From Chlorobaculum parvum NCIB 8327 (GTDB taxonomy: Bacteria > Bacteroidota > Chlorobiia > Chlorobiales > Chlorobiaceae), in NCBI RefSeq assembly GCF_000020505.1, contig NC_011027.1, forward strand, positions 418,001-482,000: a stretch of 64,000 nt of DNA, in the 5' to 3' direction. Each line of letters starts with the position of its first letter. Within the stretch, counting starts at the first letter, position 1. This document shows positions 19,954 through 30,751 of this stretch, in pieces. The notes beneath the pieces are model-generated. The model was not told where the DNA came from. It searched no databases and was given only the letters and a program-made list of their open reading frames with translations. Made by a program: the position numbers and the translations under genes.

Positions 19954-20757
19954 CTACACATCAACCCCGTCTGATCTCCACCAGCCCCCCTCGCCAATTC
20001 CCAGCTCCGCTTTTGTATTGCCGTTCCGTATCGCAATCTCGATCATTCCGCTGCTGCCGATGTAGGCGAGTGGTTTGCCCTGCTCGACTTCGCCGTAGGT
20101 TCGGAGGATTGGCAGCGGCTCAGCGTTTGCAACCGTAACCATCCAGTTCCCCCTATCCGCAAGCATCTCGGCTTCAAAGGAGGTGATGAGGTTGCCGAAG
20201 TGGTCGGTAGCGATGATTTCCCCTGTCCATCCTTTTCCATCATCGAACGGTTTGTTTTGCCAGAGCTCGATCCTTGCGCATTCCGCGACGTCAATCGCCG
20301 GGCCGAAATCCTCCAGCGGGACTCCGGCGGCGAGGTGGGCGGCGGCTGGGGTGAAGAGATCGCGGCCGTGGAAGGTGGCGCTCGGGTTGGCGAACTGGTA
20401 GTTCGCGTTCGTCAGCTCGTGGCATTTGGCATCCGGCCAGCGCTCGAAGATCGGGGTGAGCAGGCCGTTGTCCGGTGCGATGAATCGGTATGGCCCCGCT
20501 TCGATGCCGATAGCTCGGCGGGTGGTGCCGACGCCGGGATCGACGACGCAGATAAAGATCGTGCCGTCCGGGAAGTAATCGATGGAGCGGTCGAGGTGAA
20601 AGGCTGCTTGCCGGACGTTCTGGGCGCTGATCGAGTGAGTCAGATCGATCACTTGCGCGTTGCGGCAGATGGTGGCGATAACCCCTTTCATCACGCCGAC
20701 GAAGGCGTCTTCGAGGCCGAAATCGGTCATGAGCGCGATGACGGGTGGCTGGTGCAT
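19954..20757 (-). CDS. SAM hydroxide adenosyltransferase (DUF62 family)
   Basis: The 267-residue protein has the family hallmarks: LMTDFGLEDAFVGVMKG near the N-terminus, VVDPGVGTTRRAIGIE and APDNGLLTPIF. Characterised members hydrolyse S-adenosylmethionine to adenosine and methionine; relatives are fluorinases and chlorinases. The start at 20757 (MHQPPVIALMTDFG) sits 4 bases after the permease gene stop, so the two are co-transcribed. Its physiological purpose is unclear. Confidence 0.88.
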   Translation of the reverse strand: MHQPPVIALMTDFGLEDAFVGVMKGVIATICRNAQVIDLTHSISAQNVRQAAFHLDRSIDYFPDGTIFICVVDPGVGTTRRAIGIEAGPYRFIAPDNGLLTPIFERWPDAKCHELTNANYQFANPSATFHGRDLFTPAAAHLAAGVPLEDFGPAIDVAECARIELWQNKPFDDGKGWTGEIIATDHFGNLITSFEAEMLADRGNWMVTVANAEPLPILRTYGEVEQGKPLAYIGSSGMIEIAIRNGNTKAELGIGEGGWWRSDGVDV

Positions 20758-20761
20758 GGCG

Positions 20762-21913
20762 TCAGTTGTTTGCCGACCGGTACAGAAGCGCACCGGCCAG
20801 AAGAATGAGCAGGTTGGGCAGCCAGGCGGCAAGCACGGGGTTTATCAGACCGTCGTAACCGAGGCTGCCGATGGTTTTGAGCATGCCGAGATAGAAGAGC
20901 CCGATGAGCAGGCTGGTGGCCGCTTCGAGCGCCAGCCCGCTACGCTTTTTGCGCGTGGAGAGCGGCACGCCGATCAGCACGATGAGCATGCTGGCCAGCG
21001 GCAGAGCGATCTTGGTTTGCAGCTCGACTTCGGCGCGTTCGAGGCCCGGAAGGCCTGAGCGTTTCTTTTGGGCGATGAAAGCGAGATGCTGCACGAGGTT
21101 CATCTCGTCCGGGTCGGCGTCGATCATCGTGAAGGTGTTTTTCGCCAGTGCCAACTTGAGGGTGTCCGCGCCCGGATTGGCGACGAGCGTTTCACGGCCA
21201 TTGACGAACGTTCGCTGTTTCGTGTTGTAGAACACCCAATGCCTGCCGTTCGAGCTGATCCGAAGCGAGTCGGCGTCAAGGCGCGAAGCCAACCGACTGC
21301 CGTCGAAGGTTTCAAGCGAAACCGAAACGGCGCTCTGCCGATCCCGGTTGATCTGACCAACAGTCAGGATGCGGTTTTTCGACTCCCTGATGTGCACAGC
21401 CTCTTCCTGCTGTTCTTTCTGACTTTTCAGATAGCGCTTTTCGTACCCTTTGGACAGGTCGTACATCGCTGGGGTGATGAAGCAGGAGTTCACCAGATTG
21501 AACGCGGTGATGAAAAAGGTGGCGAGCAGAAACGGCTTCATCAGGCGCGACAGGCTCATGCCCGCCGCCTTGAGTGCCGGAAGTTCGCTCTGCATCGAGA
21601 GCTTGCCGGTGACGAAGAGCGAGGCGAGCAGCACGCTCAGCGGACTGGTCAAGAGAAAGGTGTCCGGCAGGCCGCTCAGATAGTAAATGATGATCTGGCC
21701 GACCGGAATCTGCCGGCTCATGAACCTGTCGAGGTTTTCGATAAGGTTGATGATGATGAAGAGCGCGGCAAAGCTGGCCAGCGAGAAGAAAAAGATGGTC
21801 AGAAATTGCCGGATGATGTAGCGGTCGATGATCGACAGCTTGCCGAGGCCGGGCAGCCGCAGGTTTGTTTTCCCGTGGCTGTCCGTGTTTTGTTTGTCCT
21901 GTTGCGCACTCAT
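20762..21913 (-). CDS. LptF/LptG family lipopolysaccharide export permease
   Basis: A 383-residue inner-membrane protein of the YjgP/YjgQ family. It has two groups of three transmembrane helices (N-terminal about 28-110, C-terminal about 300-380) around a periplasmic beta-jellyroll domain (about 130-280). With LptB and LptC it extracts lipopolysaccharide from the inner membrane. Whether it is LptF or LptG is not clear from one copy. An LptE-like gene is also in the window (52752). It follows the M16 protease gene by 16 bases on the same strand. Confidence 0.87.
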   Translation of the reverse strand: MSAQQDKQNTDSHGKTNLRLPGLGKLSIIDRYIIRQFLTIFFFSLASFAALFIIINLIENLDRFMSRQIPVGQIIIYYLSGLPDTFLLTSPLSVLLASLFVTGKLSMQSELPALKAAGMSLSRLMKPFLLATFFITAFNLVNSCFITPAMYDLSKGYEKRYLKSQKEQQEEAVHIRESKNRILTVGQINRDRQSAVSVSLETFDGSRLASRLDADSLRISSNGRHWVFYNTKQRTFVNGRETLVANPGADTLKLALAKNTFTMIDADPDEMNLVQHLAFIAQKKRSGLPGLERAEVELQTKIALPLASMLIVLIGVPLSTRKKRSGLALEAATSLLIGLFYLGMLKTIGSLGYDGLINPVLAAWLPNLLILLAGALLYRSANN

Positions 21914-21929
21914 CCGGCAGGTTCCCCGC

Positions 21930-24884
21930 TCAGTAGCCGAAAATCTCCTCGAGCGTCAGGAAGCTGACCTCGCCGTACTTGCCGAGCGTTTCAAGGTCGA
22001 GGTTGTTTTTTTTGCCGAGCACGAGCATGGTGTGCGGCTTGTTCCTGAGGCGGGTTTCATGGAACTTCTCGATATCCTCGAACGTCATGCCGGGCACCTC
22101 GCGGAACACATCTTTCCGGATGTCGTAATTGAGCCCGAGCTTGCGCATCTCTTCGAGCGAGAAGAGGATGTCGGCTTTGGTGATGTGCTCCGTGCGGATT
22201 TTCTGGTCGATGCCCGCCTTGGCCGAGGCGAACAGCTCCGGCGATTCAGGGAGCTTCTGCATCAGCTCGCCGAAGCCTTCGAGCGCCTCGGGCAGCTTGT
22301 CAGCCTGCGTGCCGATGTAGCTGAAGATGTAGCTGTGCTTGTTCTTCTCCTTCGGTTGGCGATAGACCGAAAAGACCGAGTAGGCGAGCGCCTTGGCTTC
22401 GCGCATCTCCTGGAACACTACTGAAGACATGCCGCCGCCGTAGTATTCGTTGAAGAGCGTGATGAGCGGCACCATTGAGGCATCATAGGTTTCGCCGCGC
22501 GAGAGCATGATGATTTCGGCCTGGTTCATATCGTAATCGACCACGTAAACGCGGTTTTTCGCAGTCTCCAGCTCCGTGAAGGGTTCGGATTCGGGCACTG
22601 GCTGGAACTGTTGGCCGAAGTGGCTCATGGTGCGCAGCTCTTTCATGAGAATTTCCGGCGAGTCCGGGCCGTAGTAGAGTACCCGGTGGCGGTAGCTCAT
22701 GAAACGCTTGATTTCGGCGATCAGCTCTTCGGGCGTGAGGCGTTCGAGCTCTTCTTCGCTCAATACGTTGGTGAAGGGCGATTTTGGCCCGTACTTGCCG
22801 TAGCTCACCATCGCCTCGAAGAGGATTTTGCGCTTCGCGAGCTTGTCGTCCGCCCGCTCCTTGCGAATGCCCTCCTTGAGCTTCTCCAGCGCGGGAGCAT
22901 CCGGCTGGGCGTCGGCAAGCAGCTCGTCGAGCAGCGCAATCGCCTGCGGGAAGTTCTCCCTCAGTCCCGAGAGCTTCAGATAGACGCGGTCGTCGGCGGT
23001 CAGCACGGTGAACTCCGCGCCGAGGCGGTACAGCTCCTGACTGAACTCGGCGGGCGTGAGCCGCGAGGTGCCGAGGTAGGAGAGGTAGTCGAGCGCCGTG
23101 TCGATTTTCCGGTTCTGGTTCGAGCCGGTGTCGAACAGGAAGTAGAGGTTGTACATCTCGTTTTCCCGGTTCGGCACGGTGTGCAGCCTGATTTCCGGCG
23201 TCAGGTCGTAGTAGCCGATGTCCTTTTTGAAATCGAGGAAATCGGGTTTCAGCTCCTTGCTTTTTTTCGACAGCAACTGTTCGGCGAAGGCCGACGAGCG
23301 GTCGCGGTTTACCTTGATCGGCGTGATCGGGGGTTTCTGGATTTTGCCTTCACTTTTGCGCTCGCCATGCTTTTTGTACACCGCCACGTAGTTCGAGCCG
23401 TAGTGCTTTTTCGCGAACTCGACGAGCTGTTCTTTGGTGATCGATTCGAGACGCGCGAAACGGTTGACGTATCGCTGCCAATCCATGCCCCAGACGAAGG
23501 CATCGACGAACGCTTCCGAGCGGCCACGGTTCGATTCGAGCGCTTTCAGATCTTCAAGCTTCAGGTCGTTGATGACGGCCTGGAGCAGCCAGTCGGGGAA
23601 TTCGCCCTTTTTGACAAGGTCGAGCTGTTCGAGCAGCAGCTCCCTGACCTCGTCGAGGCTCTGGCCGTCGCGGGGCTTGGCGCTGAGAATGTGCGTCGAG
23701 TAGTCCTTCATCAGCACCAGCATCGAGCCGCCTTCCAGCACCTTTTGTTGCTGGTTGAGGTTCAGGTCGATCAGGCCTGCGGTCTGGTTGTAGAGGATTT
23801 TGTCGATCAGCGTCAGCATGTCGGCGTCGTCCGAATCGGCTCCGCCAAACCTGAAGCCAAGCACCAGCTCTTCGGCCTCCGGGCCGGTGACGGTCTTGAT
23901 GACCGGCGCAGCGATGGCTGGTTCGACCGGCGGCACGAACTCGGGAACCGCTTTCGGTTCGAGCTTCGAGAACTTCTGGTCGATCATGCGGATCGTTTCG
24001 TCAGGATCGAAGTCACCCGCGATGCAGATCGCCATGTTGTTCGGCACATACCACGAGCGGTAGTAGTTGATGACGTTCTTGATCGACGGCTTTTTCAGGT
24101 GCTCCGCCAGGCCGATGGTGGTCTGCGTGCCGTAGGTGTGCTTCGTGAACAGCCCCTCGAACAGCTCCTCCCAGAGCTTGCGGCTGTCGCTGTCCATCGT
24201 CATGTTCTTCTCTTCGTACACCGTTTCCAGCTCCGTGTGGAACAGGCGCATCACCGGATTGCGGAAGCGCTCGGCCTCGATGGTGAGCCAGCGGTCGAGC
24301 TCGTTGGACGGAATGTCGTTGATGTAGACGGTTTGCTCCACCCAGGTGTAGGCGTTGGTACCCTTCGCGCCGATGGAGTTGAGCAACTTGTCGTACTCGT
24401 TCGGTACGGTGTACTGCGCGGCCACGTTCGAGAGGCTGTCGATGTCGCGGTAGATCGCCGCACGGCGCTCCGGATCGCTGGTGGCGCGGTACTTTTCGTA
24501 CAGCTCGATGATCTTTTCAAGCTCCGTGTGCTCCTTTGCGTAGTCGAGCGAGCCGATGGAGTCTGTGCCCTTGAAGAGCATGTGTTCGAGGTAGTGCGCC
24601 AGTCCGGTGGTTTCGGCGGGGTCGTTCTTGCTGCCCGCGCGCACGGCGATGGAGGTGTAGATTCTCGGCTCGTCGTGGTAGGGGCTCATGTACACCGTGA
24701 GGCCGTTCTTCAGGGTGTAAATCCGCGTGTGCAGAGAATCGCCGGGCACGGTGGTGTATGGATACTGCTTGCTCTGGGTCGTTGTGTGTTCAGTCGTCAT
24801 GGAGGTACAGGAAATGAGATGGAGCAACGCCGCGCCGATGGCGAGCATCTTGCCCGTGGATTTCAGAAAAGAGCTGTTGAACAT
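21930..24884 (-). CDS. M16-family zinc metalloprotease, lipoprotein, two-halved
   Basis: The 984-residue protein is a fused pitrilysin-type peptidase. The N-terminal half has the inverted zinc motif H97-x-x-E100-H101 ([11 protein letters not shown]) and the second half is a degenerate, inactive copy. A signal peptide ends in a lipobox (LISC, Cys26), so it is probably a periplasmic lipoprotein. Such enzymes degrade peptides. It is followed by the Lpt permease and SAM hydrolase genes in one minus-strand run. Confidence 0.9.
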   Translation of the reverse strand: MFNSSFLKSTGKMLAIGAALLHLISCTSMTTEHTTTQSKQYPYTTVPGDSLHTRIYTLKNGLTVYMSPYHDEPRIYTSIAVRAGSKNDPAETTGLAHYLEHMLFKGTDSIGSLDYAKEHTELEKIIELYEKYRATSDPERRAAIYRDIDSLSNVAAQYTVPNEYDKLLNSIGAKGTNAYTWVEQTVYINDIPSNELDRWLTIEAERFRNPVMRLFHTELETVYEEKNMTMDSDSRKLWEELFEGLFTKHTYGTQTTIGLAEHLKKPSIKNVINYYRSWYVPNNMAICIAGDFDPDETIRMIDQKFSKLEPKAVPEFVPPVEPAIAAPVIKTVTGPEAEELVLGFRFGGADSDDADMLTLIDKILYNQTAGLIDLNLNQQQKVLEGGSMLVLMKDYSTHILSAKPRDGQSLDEVRELLLEQLDLVKKGEFPDWLLQAVINDLKLEDLKALESNRGRSEAFVDAFVWGMDWQRYVNRFARLESITKEQLVEFAKKHYGSNYVAVYKKHGERKSEGKIQKPPITPIKVNRDRSSAFAEQLLSKKSKELKPDFLDFKKDIGYYDLTPEIRLHTVPNRENEMYNLYFLFDTGSNQNRKIDTALDYLSYLGTSRLTPAEFSQELYRLGAEFTVLTADDRVYLKLSGLRENFPQAIALLDELLADAQPDAPALEKLKEGIRKERADDKLAKRKILFEAMVSYGKYGPKSPFTNVLSEEELERLTPEELIAEIKRFMSYRHRVLYYGPDSPEILMKELRTMSHFGQQFQPVPESEPFTELETAKNRVYVVDYDMNQAEIIMLSRGETYDASMVPLITLFNEYYGGGMSSVVFQEMREAKALAYSVFSVYRQPKEKNKHSYIFSYIGTQADKLPEALEGFGELMQKLPESPELFASAKAGIDQKIRTEHITKADILFSLEEMRKLGLNYDIRKDVFREVPGMTFEDIEKFHETRLRNKPHTMLVLGKKNNLDLETLGKYGEVSFLTLEEIFGY

Positions 24885-25092
24885 AGGTTCTCATCGTATT
24901 CAGTAAAGATCAGTCCGTCGCTCGTTCCGGTTCAAACAAAGCCGTAGATTACGAAAAATCCGGCAAAGTGACGGGAAAAAACCGTCAGTCGTGCTGGTCA
25001 TGACACATCGTGTCTGAGGCTTGAAGAACTATAAGCAGGCGTTATTAGTTCTTTGTGAGGTATTTGTCATCGTTATCATCGAAGAGTTATCT

Positions 25093-27147
25093 ATGCGGAA
25101 TGTTGTGCATCGGGGAGGAGAGTTCAAACTTGAAAGTCCGTACGGGCCGACGGGGGATCAGCCCTCGGCCATCAAGGCGCTGACCGAGGGGGTGCTGCGG
25201 GGCGACCGCTGGCAGACGCTGCTAGGCGTAACCGGTTCGGGCAAGACCTTCACGGTCTCGAACGTCATCGCCCAGATCAATCGCCCCACGTTGGTGCTGA
25301 GTCACAACAAGACCCTCGCCGCGCAGCTCTACGGCGAACTGAAGCAGTTCTTCCCGCACAACGCGGTCGAGTACTTTATCAGCTACTACGACTTCTACCA
25401 GCCCGAGGCGTACATCCCGTCGATGGACAAGTACATTGCCAAGGACCTGAAGATCAACGACGAGATTGAGCGCTTGCGGCTGCGGGCGACCAGCGCGTTG
25501 CTCAGCGGTCGGAACGACGTGATCGTAGTCAGCTCGGTGAGCTGCATTTACGGCCTCGGCTCGCCGGAGGATTGGTTGGCCCAAATCATCGAGTTGCGGC
25601 AGGGCATGGAGATGGATCGCGACGAGTTCCTGCAGATGCTCGTGTCGCTGCACTACTTCCGGGACGACGTCGATCTTTCGCCCGGGCGGTTCCGGGTGCG
25701 TGGTGACGTGATCGATCTGGTGCCGGGCCACGAGGAGCTGGCACTGCGCATCGAGTTCTTCGGCAGCGAGATCTACTCCATCCAGACCTTCGATCCCAAA
25801 ACCGGCGAAATCATCAGTCGCGACGAGTACGCTTTCATCTACCCGGCGCGCCAGTTCGTGGCCGACACCGAAAAGCTGGAGACGGCGATGCTGGCCATCG
25901 AGGACGAGCTGGCCGGACGGTTGAACGTTCTGCGCGGCGAGGACAAGCTGGTCGAAGCACAGCGGCTCGAAGAGCGTACGCGCTACGATCTCGAAATGAT
26001 GAAAGAATTGGGCTACTGCTCCGGCATTGAGAACTACGCTCGCCACATCGCCGGTCGCAAACCGGGCGAGCGGCCGTGGTGCCTGCTCGACTATTTCCCG
26101 GAGGATTACCTCGTTGTCGTGGACGAATCGCACGTCACCCTGCCGCAGATTCGCGGCATGTACGGCGGCGACCGGTCGCGCAAGACGGTGCTCGTCGAGC
26201 ACGGATTCCGCCTGCCGTCGGCGCTCGACAACCGTCCACTGCGCTTCGAGGAGTTCGAGGAGAAGGTGCCGCAGGTGCTCTGCGTCTCAGCCACGCCCGC
26301 AGAGCATGAACTGATGCGCTCCGAGGGGGTGGTTGTCGAGCAGCTCATCCGCCCGACGGGTCTGCTCGATCCGCAGATCGAGGTGCATCCGGTCGCCGGG
26401 CAGATCGACCACCTCCTGGCGCGGGTCAGGGAGCGCATAGCGAAAGGCCAGAAGTCGCTGGTGCTGACGCTTACCAAGCGCATGTCCGAGGATCTGCACG
26501 CTTACTTCCGCAAGCTCGGGCTGCGGTCGCAGTACCTCCACTCCGAGATCAAGAGCCTCGAACGGATGCAGATTCTGCGCGAACTCCGTGCGGGCGACAT
26601 CGACGTGCTGGTCGGAGTCAACCTCCTGCGCGAAGGACTCGACCTGCCGGAGGTAGCGCTGGTGGCGATTCTCGACGCCGACAAGGAGGGGTTCCTGCGC
26701 AACAACAAATCGCTCATGCAGATCGCCGGTCGCGCGGCTCGCAACGTCGAGGGGCTGGTGCTCTTCTACGCCGACAAGATCACCGCCTCGATGCGTGAGG
26801 TGATCGACGAAACCGAGCGCCGTCGCCGCATCCAGCAGGCCTACAACGAAAAACATGGCATCGAGCCGCGCTCCATCATCAAATCGGTCGATCAGGTGCT
26901 CAACACTACCAGCGTGGCCGACGCCGAGGAGCGCTACCGCCGCAAGCGCCTCGGGTTGCAGAAACGCCCCGAACTCGAACTTCAGGGCCTGCTCGATACC
27001 CTGAGCCGCAACGAGGTGGTGAAGATGGTGGCCGAGATGAACACCGAAATGCAGAAGGCTGCCAAGGAAACCGATTACGAAAAAGCGGCTTACCTGCGTG
27101 ACGAAATTCTCATGCTCGAAGAGCGAATCGAACGGATGCCAGGCTGA
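25093..27147 (+). CDS. uvrB: excinuclease ABC subunit B
   Basis: The 684-residue UvrB has Walker [11 protein letters not shown] (about residues 44-53), the damage-verifying beta-hairpin region ([12 protein letters not shown]), helicase motifs ([15 protein letters not shown]) and a C-terminal UVR motif for UvrC contact. It checks DNA lesions in nucleotide excision repair. I start at ATG 25093 ([11 protein letters not shown]); a TTG at 25021 in frame would add 24 hydrophobic residues with no counterpart in UvrB. Confidence 0.96.
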   Translation: MRNVVHRGGEFKLESPYGPTGDQPSAIKALTEGVLRGDRWQTLLGVTGSGKTFTVSNVIAQINRPTLVLSHNKTLAAQLYGELKQFFPHNAVEYFISYYDFYQPEAYIPSMDKYIAKDLKINDEIERLRLRATSALLSGRNDVIVVSSVSCIYGLGSPEDWLAQIIELRQGMEMDRDEFLQMLVSLHYFRDDVDLSPGRFRVRGDVIDLVPGHEELALRIEFFGSEIYSIQTFDPKTGEIISRDEYAFIYPARQFVADTEKLETAMLAIEDELAGRLNVLRGEDKLVEAQRLEERTRYDLEMMKELGYCSGIENYARHIAGRKPGERPWCLLDYFPEDYLVVVDESHVTLPQIRGMYGGDRSRKTVLVEHGFRLPSALDNRPLRFEEFEEKVPQVLCVSATPAEHELMRSEGVVVEQLIRPTGLLDPQIEVHPVAGQIDHLLARVRERIAKGQKSLVLTLTKRMSEDLHAYFRKLGLRSQYLHSEIKSLERMQILRELRAGDIDVLVGVNLLREGLDLPEVALVAILDADKEGFLRNNKSLMQIAGRAARNVEGLVLFYADKITASMREVIDETERRRRIQQAYNEKHGIEPRSIIKSVDQVLNTTSVADAEERYRRKRLGLQKRPELELQGLLDTLSRNEVVKMVAEMNTEMQKAAKETDYEKAAYLRDEILMLEERIERMPG

Positions 27148-27239
27148 AATGGCATTGACACTGTACGGCATATTTCCTATATAGATTGATAGCACTAAAA
27201 TGTAGCCGTTAACAATATTTACCGGAAAGGTGAACCTCC

Positions 27240-29435
27240 ATGCTGGCCCAGATAGAACAGGAACATTACCAGAAACTGCACGAAATTCTTCGGCTCTGCC
27301 GGGCGAATCTCAAGAACTACGACGAGTCGCTTATCCAGCGTGCATTTTTCATGTGCTATCGCGCTCATGAGGGGGAGAAACGCGCTTCCGGCGAGCCGTT
27401 CTTCTACCATCCGGTGGAGGTTGCCAAGCTGCTGGTGACCGAGCTTCCGCTTGATGGCGTTTCCGTTGCGGCGGCGCTGCTGCACGATGTCATCGAGGAC
27501 AGCGGCTATACCTACGAAGACATCGCTGCCGAGCTGGGCACTGAAGTAGCCGACATCGTCGAGGGGCTCACCAAGATCTCCGGCATCATGGTCAATCGTG
27601 AGACCACCGAGGCCGAAGGGTTCCGCAAGATGCTGCTCTCGATGGTCAAGGATATCCGCGTCATCCTCATCAAGTTCTGCGACCGACTGCACAACATGCG
27701 CACGCTCGACTCCCTGCCGGAGCATCGCCGCTTGCGCATGGCGCTCGAAACGCGCGACATCTACGCGCCGCTCGCCCACCGGTTCGGTCTCGGTAAAATG
27801 AAGGTCGATCTGGAGAATCTCGCCTTCAAGTACATCGACCCCAAGATGTACGATTACCTGCTCAAGAAGGTGCGCCTGAGCCGCAACGAGCGCATGGCCT
27901 ATCTGAACAAGATGATCGCGCCGATCAAGGATGACCTCGAAAAACAGGGGTTCAACGTGGAAGTGCAGGGCCGCGCCAAGCATCTTTTTTCGATCTACAA
28001 CAAGATGCGCCTGAAGAACAAGCAGTTCGATGATATCCACGATCTGTATGGCATTCGCGTCATCATCGATACGGACAAGCTGTCTGACTGTTTTGCGGTG
28101 TACGGCTACATCACGCAGAAGTATCCGCCAATTCCGCAGCACTTCAAGGATTACATCTCCATTCCGAAGCACAACGGCTATCAGTCGCTGCACTCGGCGA
28201 TTATCGGCCCCAAAGGCCACGTCATCGAGTTGCAGATCCGCACGCGCCGGATGCACGAATTTGCCGAGCTTGGTGTCGCGGCTCACTGGCGCTACAAGGA
28301 GAAGATTTCCAAGGATGACGCCGCCGTCGATTCGTTCCTCAAGTGGGCGCGCGAGCTGATCAAGGATGCCGACACGGCCTCCGCCTTCATGGAGGGGTTC
28401 AAGCTCAACCTCTACCACGACGAGATTTACGTTTTCACCCCGAAGGGCGACATGAAGATTCTGCCCGCCGGGGCAACGCCGATCGACTTCGCCTATGCGA
28501 TTCACACCGAAATCGGCAACGGCTGCATCGGCGCAAAGGTTAACGGCAAGATTGTGCGTCTGAACGCCGAGTTGCGGTCCGGTGACCGGGTCGAGGTGAT
28601 TACCTCCAAGAACCAGAAGCCCAAGCCGGACTGGCTCAAGATTGTGGTGACCCATCGTGCCAAGCTCAAGATTCGCGCGGCCATCAACGAAGAGCGGCGC
28701 AAGGAGATCGAGAAGGGGCGCAACATCTTTGACAAGATGCTCACTGGTACCAAGCGGCTGTTTACCGAAAACGATGCTATCCGCGCCATCCGCAAGCATG
28801 GCATCAAAACCCCTGCCGACCTGTTCAGTGCCTTGGCCAACCAGCAGATCAGCAGCGAAGAGGTGATGGAGAGCATCACCCGTCCGCACGGCAAGGGCGC
28901 CGAACATGAAGGCGACGTTCAGGGCAAGGCTCCGCACAAGGAGTTCGCCGAGATCGCCCGTGAAGTGCAGGAACGCCCCACCTCTCACAAGGATGAGGTG
29001 ACCATTGCCGGAATGAACAACATCGCCTACTCTTATGCGAAGTGCTGCAATCCGGTGCCCGGCGACGACATCATCGGCTTTGTGACCACCGAAGGCGCGG
29101 TCAAGATCCACCGCAAGAACTGCTTCAACGTCACCAACGAAAACTCCGTTAAAAGTGAGCGGATCGTTTCGGTCGCCTGGAACCGCAAGCTCAACACTGA
29201 ATTCCTGGCGGGTATCCGCATCGTCGGTGAAGACAAGGTTGGCATGACCAACCAGATTACCGGTGTCATCTCCAAATTCGACACCAATATCCGCACTATC
29301 ACACTGCACGCAAAAGACGGCATTTTTGTGTGCAACCTCATGATCTTCGTCAAGAACACCGACAAGCTCACGACGCTGATGGACAAGCTGAAAAAGGTGC
29401 AGGGCGTGTTTACGGTGGAGCGTATGTCGGCGTAG
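27240..29435 (+). CDS. relA: RelA/SpoT homologue, bifunctional (p)ppGpp synthetase/hydrolase
   Basis: The 731-residue protein has the full long-RSH layout. An HD hydrolase domain (HPVEVAKLL, LHDVIEDSGYTYED) is followed by a synthetase domain (DLYGIRVI, HNGYQSLHSAI), a TGS domain (YVFTPKGDMKILPAGATPIDFAYAIH), a conserved Cys region (YAKCCNPVPGDDIIGFVT) and a C-terminal ACT domain. Both enzyme halves look intact, so it probably makes and removes the alarmone. A repeat-type terminator follows at 29492. Confidence 0.95.
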   Translation: MLAQIEQEHYQKLHEILRLCRANLKNYDESLIQRAFFMCYRAHEGEKRASGEPFFYHPVEVAKLLVTELPLDGVSVAAALLHDVIEDSGYTYEDIAAELGTEVADIVEGLTKISGIMVNRETTEAEGFRKMLLSMVKDIRVILIKFCDRLHNMRTLDSLPEHRRLRMALETRDIYAPLAHRFGLGKMKVDLENLAFKYIDPKMYDYLLKKVRLSRNERMAYLNKMIAPIKDDLEKQGFNVEVQGRAKHLFSIYNKMRLKNKQFDDIHDLYGIRVIIDTDKLSDCFAVYGYITQKYPPIPQHFKDYISIPKHNGYQSLHSAIIGPKGHVIELQIRTRRMHEFAELGVAAHWRYKEKISKDDAAVDSFLKWARELIKDADTASAFMEGFKLNLYHDEIYVFTPKGDMKILPAGATPIDFAYAIHTEIGNGCIGAKVNGKIVRLNAELRSGDRVEVITSKNQKPKPDWLKIVVTHRAKLKIRAAINEERRKEIEKGRNIFDKMLTGTKRLFTENDAIRAIRKHGIKTPADLFSALANQQISSEEVMESITRPHGKGAEHEGDVQGKAPHKEFAEIAREVQERPTSHKDEVTIAGMNNIAYSYAKCCNPVPGDDIIGFVTTEGAVKIHRKNCFNVTNENSVKSERIVSVAWNRKLNTEFLAGIRIVGEDKVGMTNQITGVISKFDTNIRTITLHAKDGIFVCNLMIFVKNTDKLTTLMDKLKKVQGVFTVERMSA

Positions 29436-29440
29436 GGGAT

Positions 29441-29475
29441 AGTTGACAATGGATAATTGATAATTAATTATCCAT
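29441..29475. repeat. GTTGACAATGGATAATTGA-type repeat after the RSH gene
   Basis: gatagttgacaatggataat and the following tgataattaattatcc is the cleanest copy of the dispersed element, beginning within 10 bases of the stop codon. Confidence 0.65.
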
Positions 29476-29486
29476 CAGGCGTGATT

Positions 29487-29520
29487 TGTAGGGGCGGGCC
29501 AGTGTGTCCGCCCTTTTGCG
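29487..29520 (+). terminator. GTAGGGGC palindrome acting as terminator
   Basis: gggcgg (29492-29497) pairs with ccgccc (29508-29513), followed by ttttgcg. The segment tgtaggggcg...cgcccttttgcg matches 53306 and 62521, so a repeat family supplies the terminator. Confidence 0.65.
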
Positions 29521-29676
29521 TTATGTCATGGGCAACCCGCACAGTCGGCATCATCCTGTTGGCCGGTTACTCCTGAATAACGGAGCTTTTCGGGAATCAA
29601 GGCGTATCGTTCATTGTTGGTGAAACGAATGGGGGAATTTCAGGATGTAAGGAATGCAAAACGAGAGGAGGAGTGT

Positions 29677-30699
29677 ATGGACAGCGAGAAACTTCGTGCA
29701 GTAGCATCAGCTATTGTGTCGAACGGAAAAGGTGTTCTGGCGGCTGATGAGAGTACCCCGACCATCAAAAAGCGGCTTGATTCGATCAATGTCGAGTCCA
29801 CTGAGCCCACCCGGCGTCGGTATCGTGAACTTCTTTTTACCACCGATGGCATCGAGAGCTACATTGGTGGTGTAATCCTTTTCGATGAAACGATTCGCCA
29901 ATCCACAATTGACGGTGTTCCTTTCGCGAGAGTGCTTTCCGAACGGGGGATTGTGCCCGGAATCAAGGTTGACAAAGGGGCAAAAGCGCTGGCACAGTAT
30001 CCCGGCGAAAAGGTCACCGAGGGGCTGGATGGCCTGCGTGACCGGCTGATCGAGTATCGGGAACTTGGCGCAGGATTTGCGAAGTGGCGGGCAGTGATCC
30101 AGATCGATGAACACGATATTCCGTCGCCGTCCGGCATCCGTGCGAATGCCCATGCGCTGGCTCGTTACGCCGCGCTTTGCCAGGAGCAGGACCTTGTGCC
30201 GATCGTCGAGCCCGAGGTGCTCATGGACGGCGCCCACGGCATCGAGCGGTGCGAGGAGGTGACTTCAAGGGTGCTTGAGGCTGTGTTTTCCGAACTTGAC
30301 GCGCATCGCGTACTGTTCGAGGGGATGTTGCTGAAGCCGAATATGGTGATCGCCGGCAAAAAATGCGCTCGCCAGAATAGCCCGGAAGAGGTTGCCGAAG
30401 CTACGATCCGCTGCTTGAACCGTTACGTTCCGGCTGCCGTGCCGGGCATCGTGTTTCTTTCCGGCGGTCAGAGCGCCGAGGAGGCCACCGCCAACCTGAA
30501 TGCCATGAACGCGATGGGTTCGCATCCGTGGGAGGTCAGCTTCTCGTACGGACGCGCATTGCAGACCCCCGTGCTTGCTGCCTGGCAAGGACAGGAGAGA
30601 AATGTGGCCGCTGCACAGCAAGCGCTCTTCAAACGTAGCCGCCTGAACGGTCTTGCCCGATATGGCAAATACTCACAGGAGATGGAAGCTGAAGCGTGA
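29677..30699 (+). CDS. class I fructose-bisphosphate aldolase (animal/plant type)
   Basis: The 340-residue enzyme resembles eukaryotic-type class I aldolase. GKGVLAADEST is near the N-terminus, the Schiff-base lysine is K220 in GMLLKPNMVIAGKK, and FLSGGQSAEEAT is present. It splits or forms fructose-1,6-bisphosphate, a gluconeogenic step for a CO2-fixing reverse-TCA organism. The start at 29677 follows a strong ribosome-binding site (gaggaggag). It is unrelated to the LsrF-like gene at 49592. Confidence 0.93.
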   Translation: MDSEKLRAVASAIVSNGKGVLAADESTPTIKKRLDSINVESTEPTRRRYRELLFTTDGIESYIGGVILFDETIRQSTIDGVPFARVLSERGIVPGIKVDKGAKALAQYPGEKVTEGLDGLRDRLIEYRELGAGFAKWRAVIQIDEHDIPSPSGIRANAHALARYAALCQEQDLVPIVEPEVLMDGAHGIERCEEVTSRVLEAVFSELDAHRVLFEGMLLKPNMVIAGKKCARQNSPEEVAEATIRCLNRYVPAAVPGIVFLSGGQSAEEATANLNAMNAMGSHPWEVSFSYGRALQTPVLAAWQGQERNVAAAQQALFKRSRLNGLARYGKYSQEMEAEA

Positions 30700-30751
30700 A
30701 CTTGTTTTTTTATGTTCAACTTTCCCCTGTCGGTTCAGCAATGATCTGATT

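Noticed and set aside
22611-24947. Very long plus-strand frame opposite the M16 protease gene
   Set aside because: The minus strand encodes a clear metalloprotease with HxxEH; the plus frame is Val/Arg/Glu-rich with no motif.
27219-29309. Long minus-strand frame opposite the RelA/SpoT gene
   Set aside because: The plus strand has complete HD, synthetase, TGS and ACT domains; the opposite frame is a shadow.
29677-30699. Functional link between the class I FBP aldolase and the RLP cluster
   Set aside because: It is 17 kb away, has its own ribosome-binding site and a normal role in gluconeogenesis.
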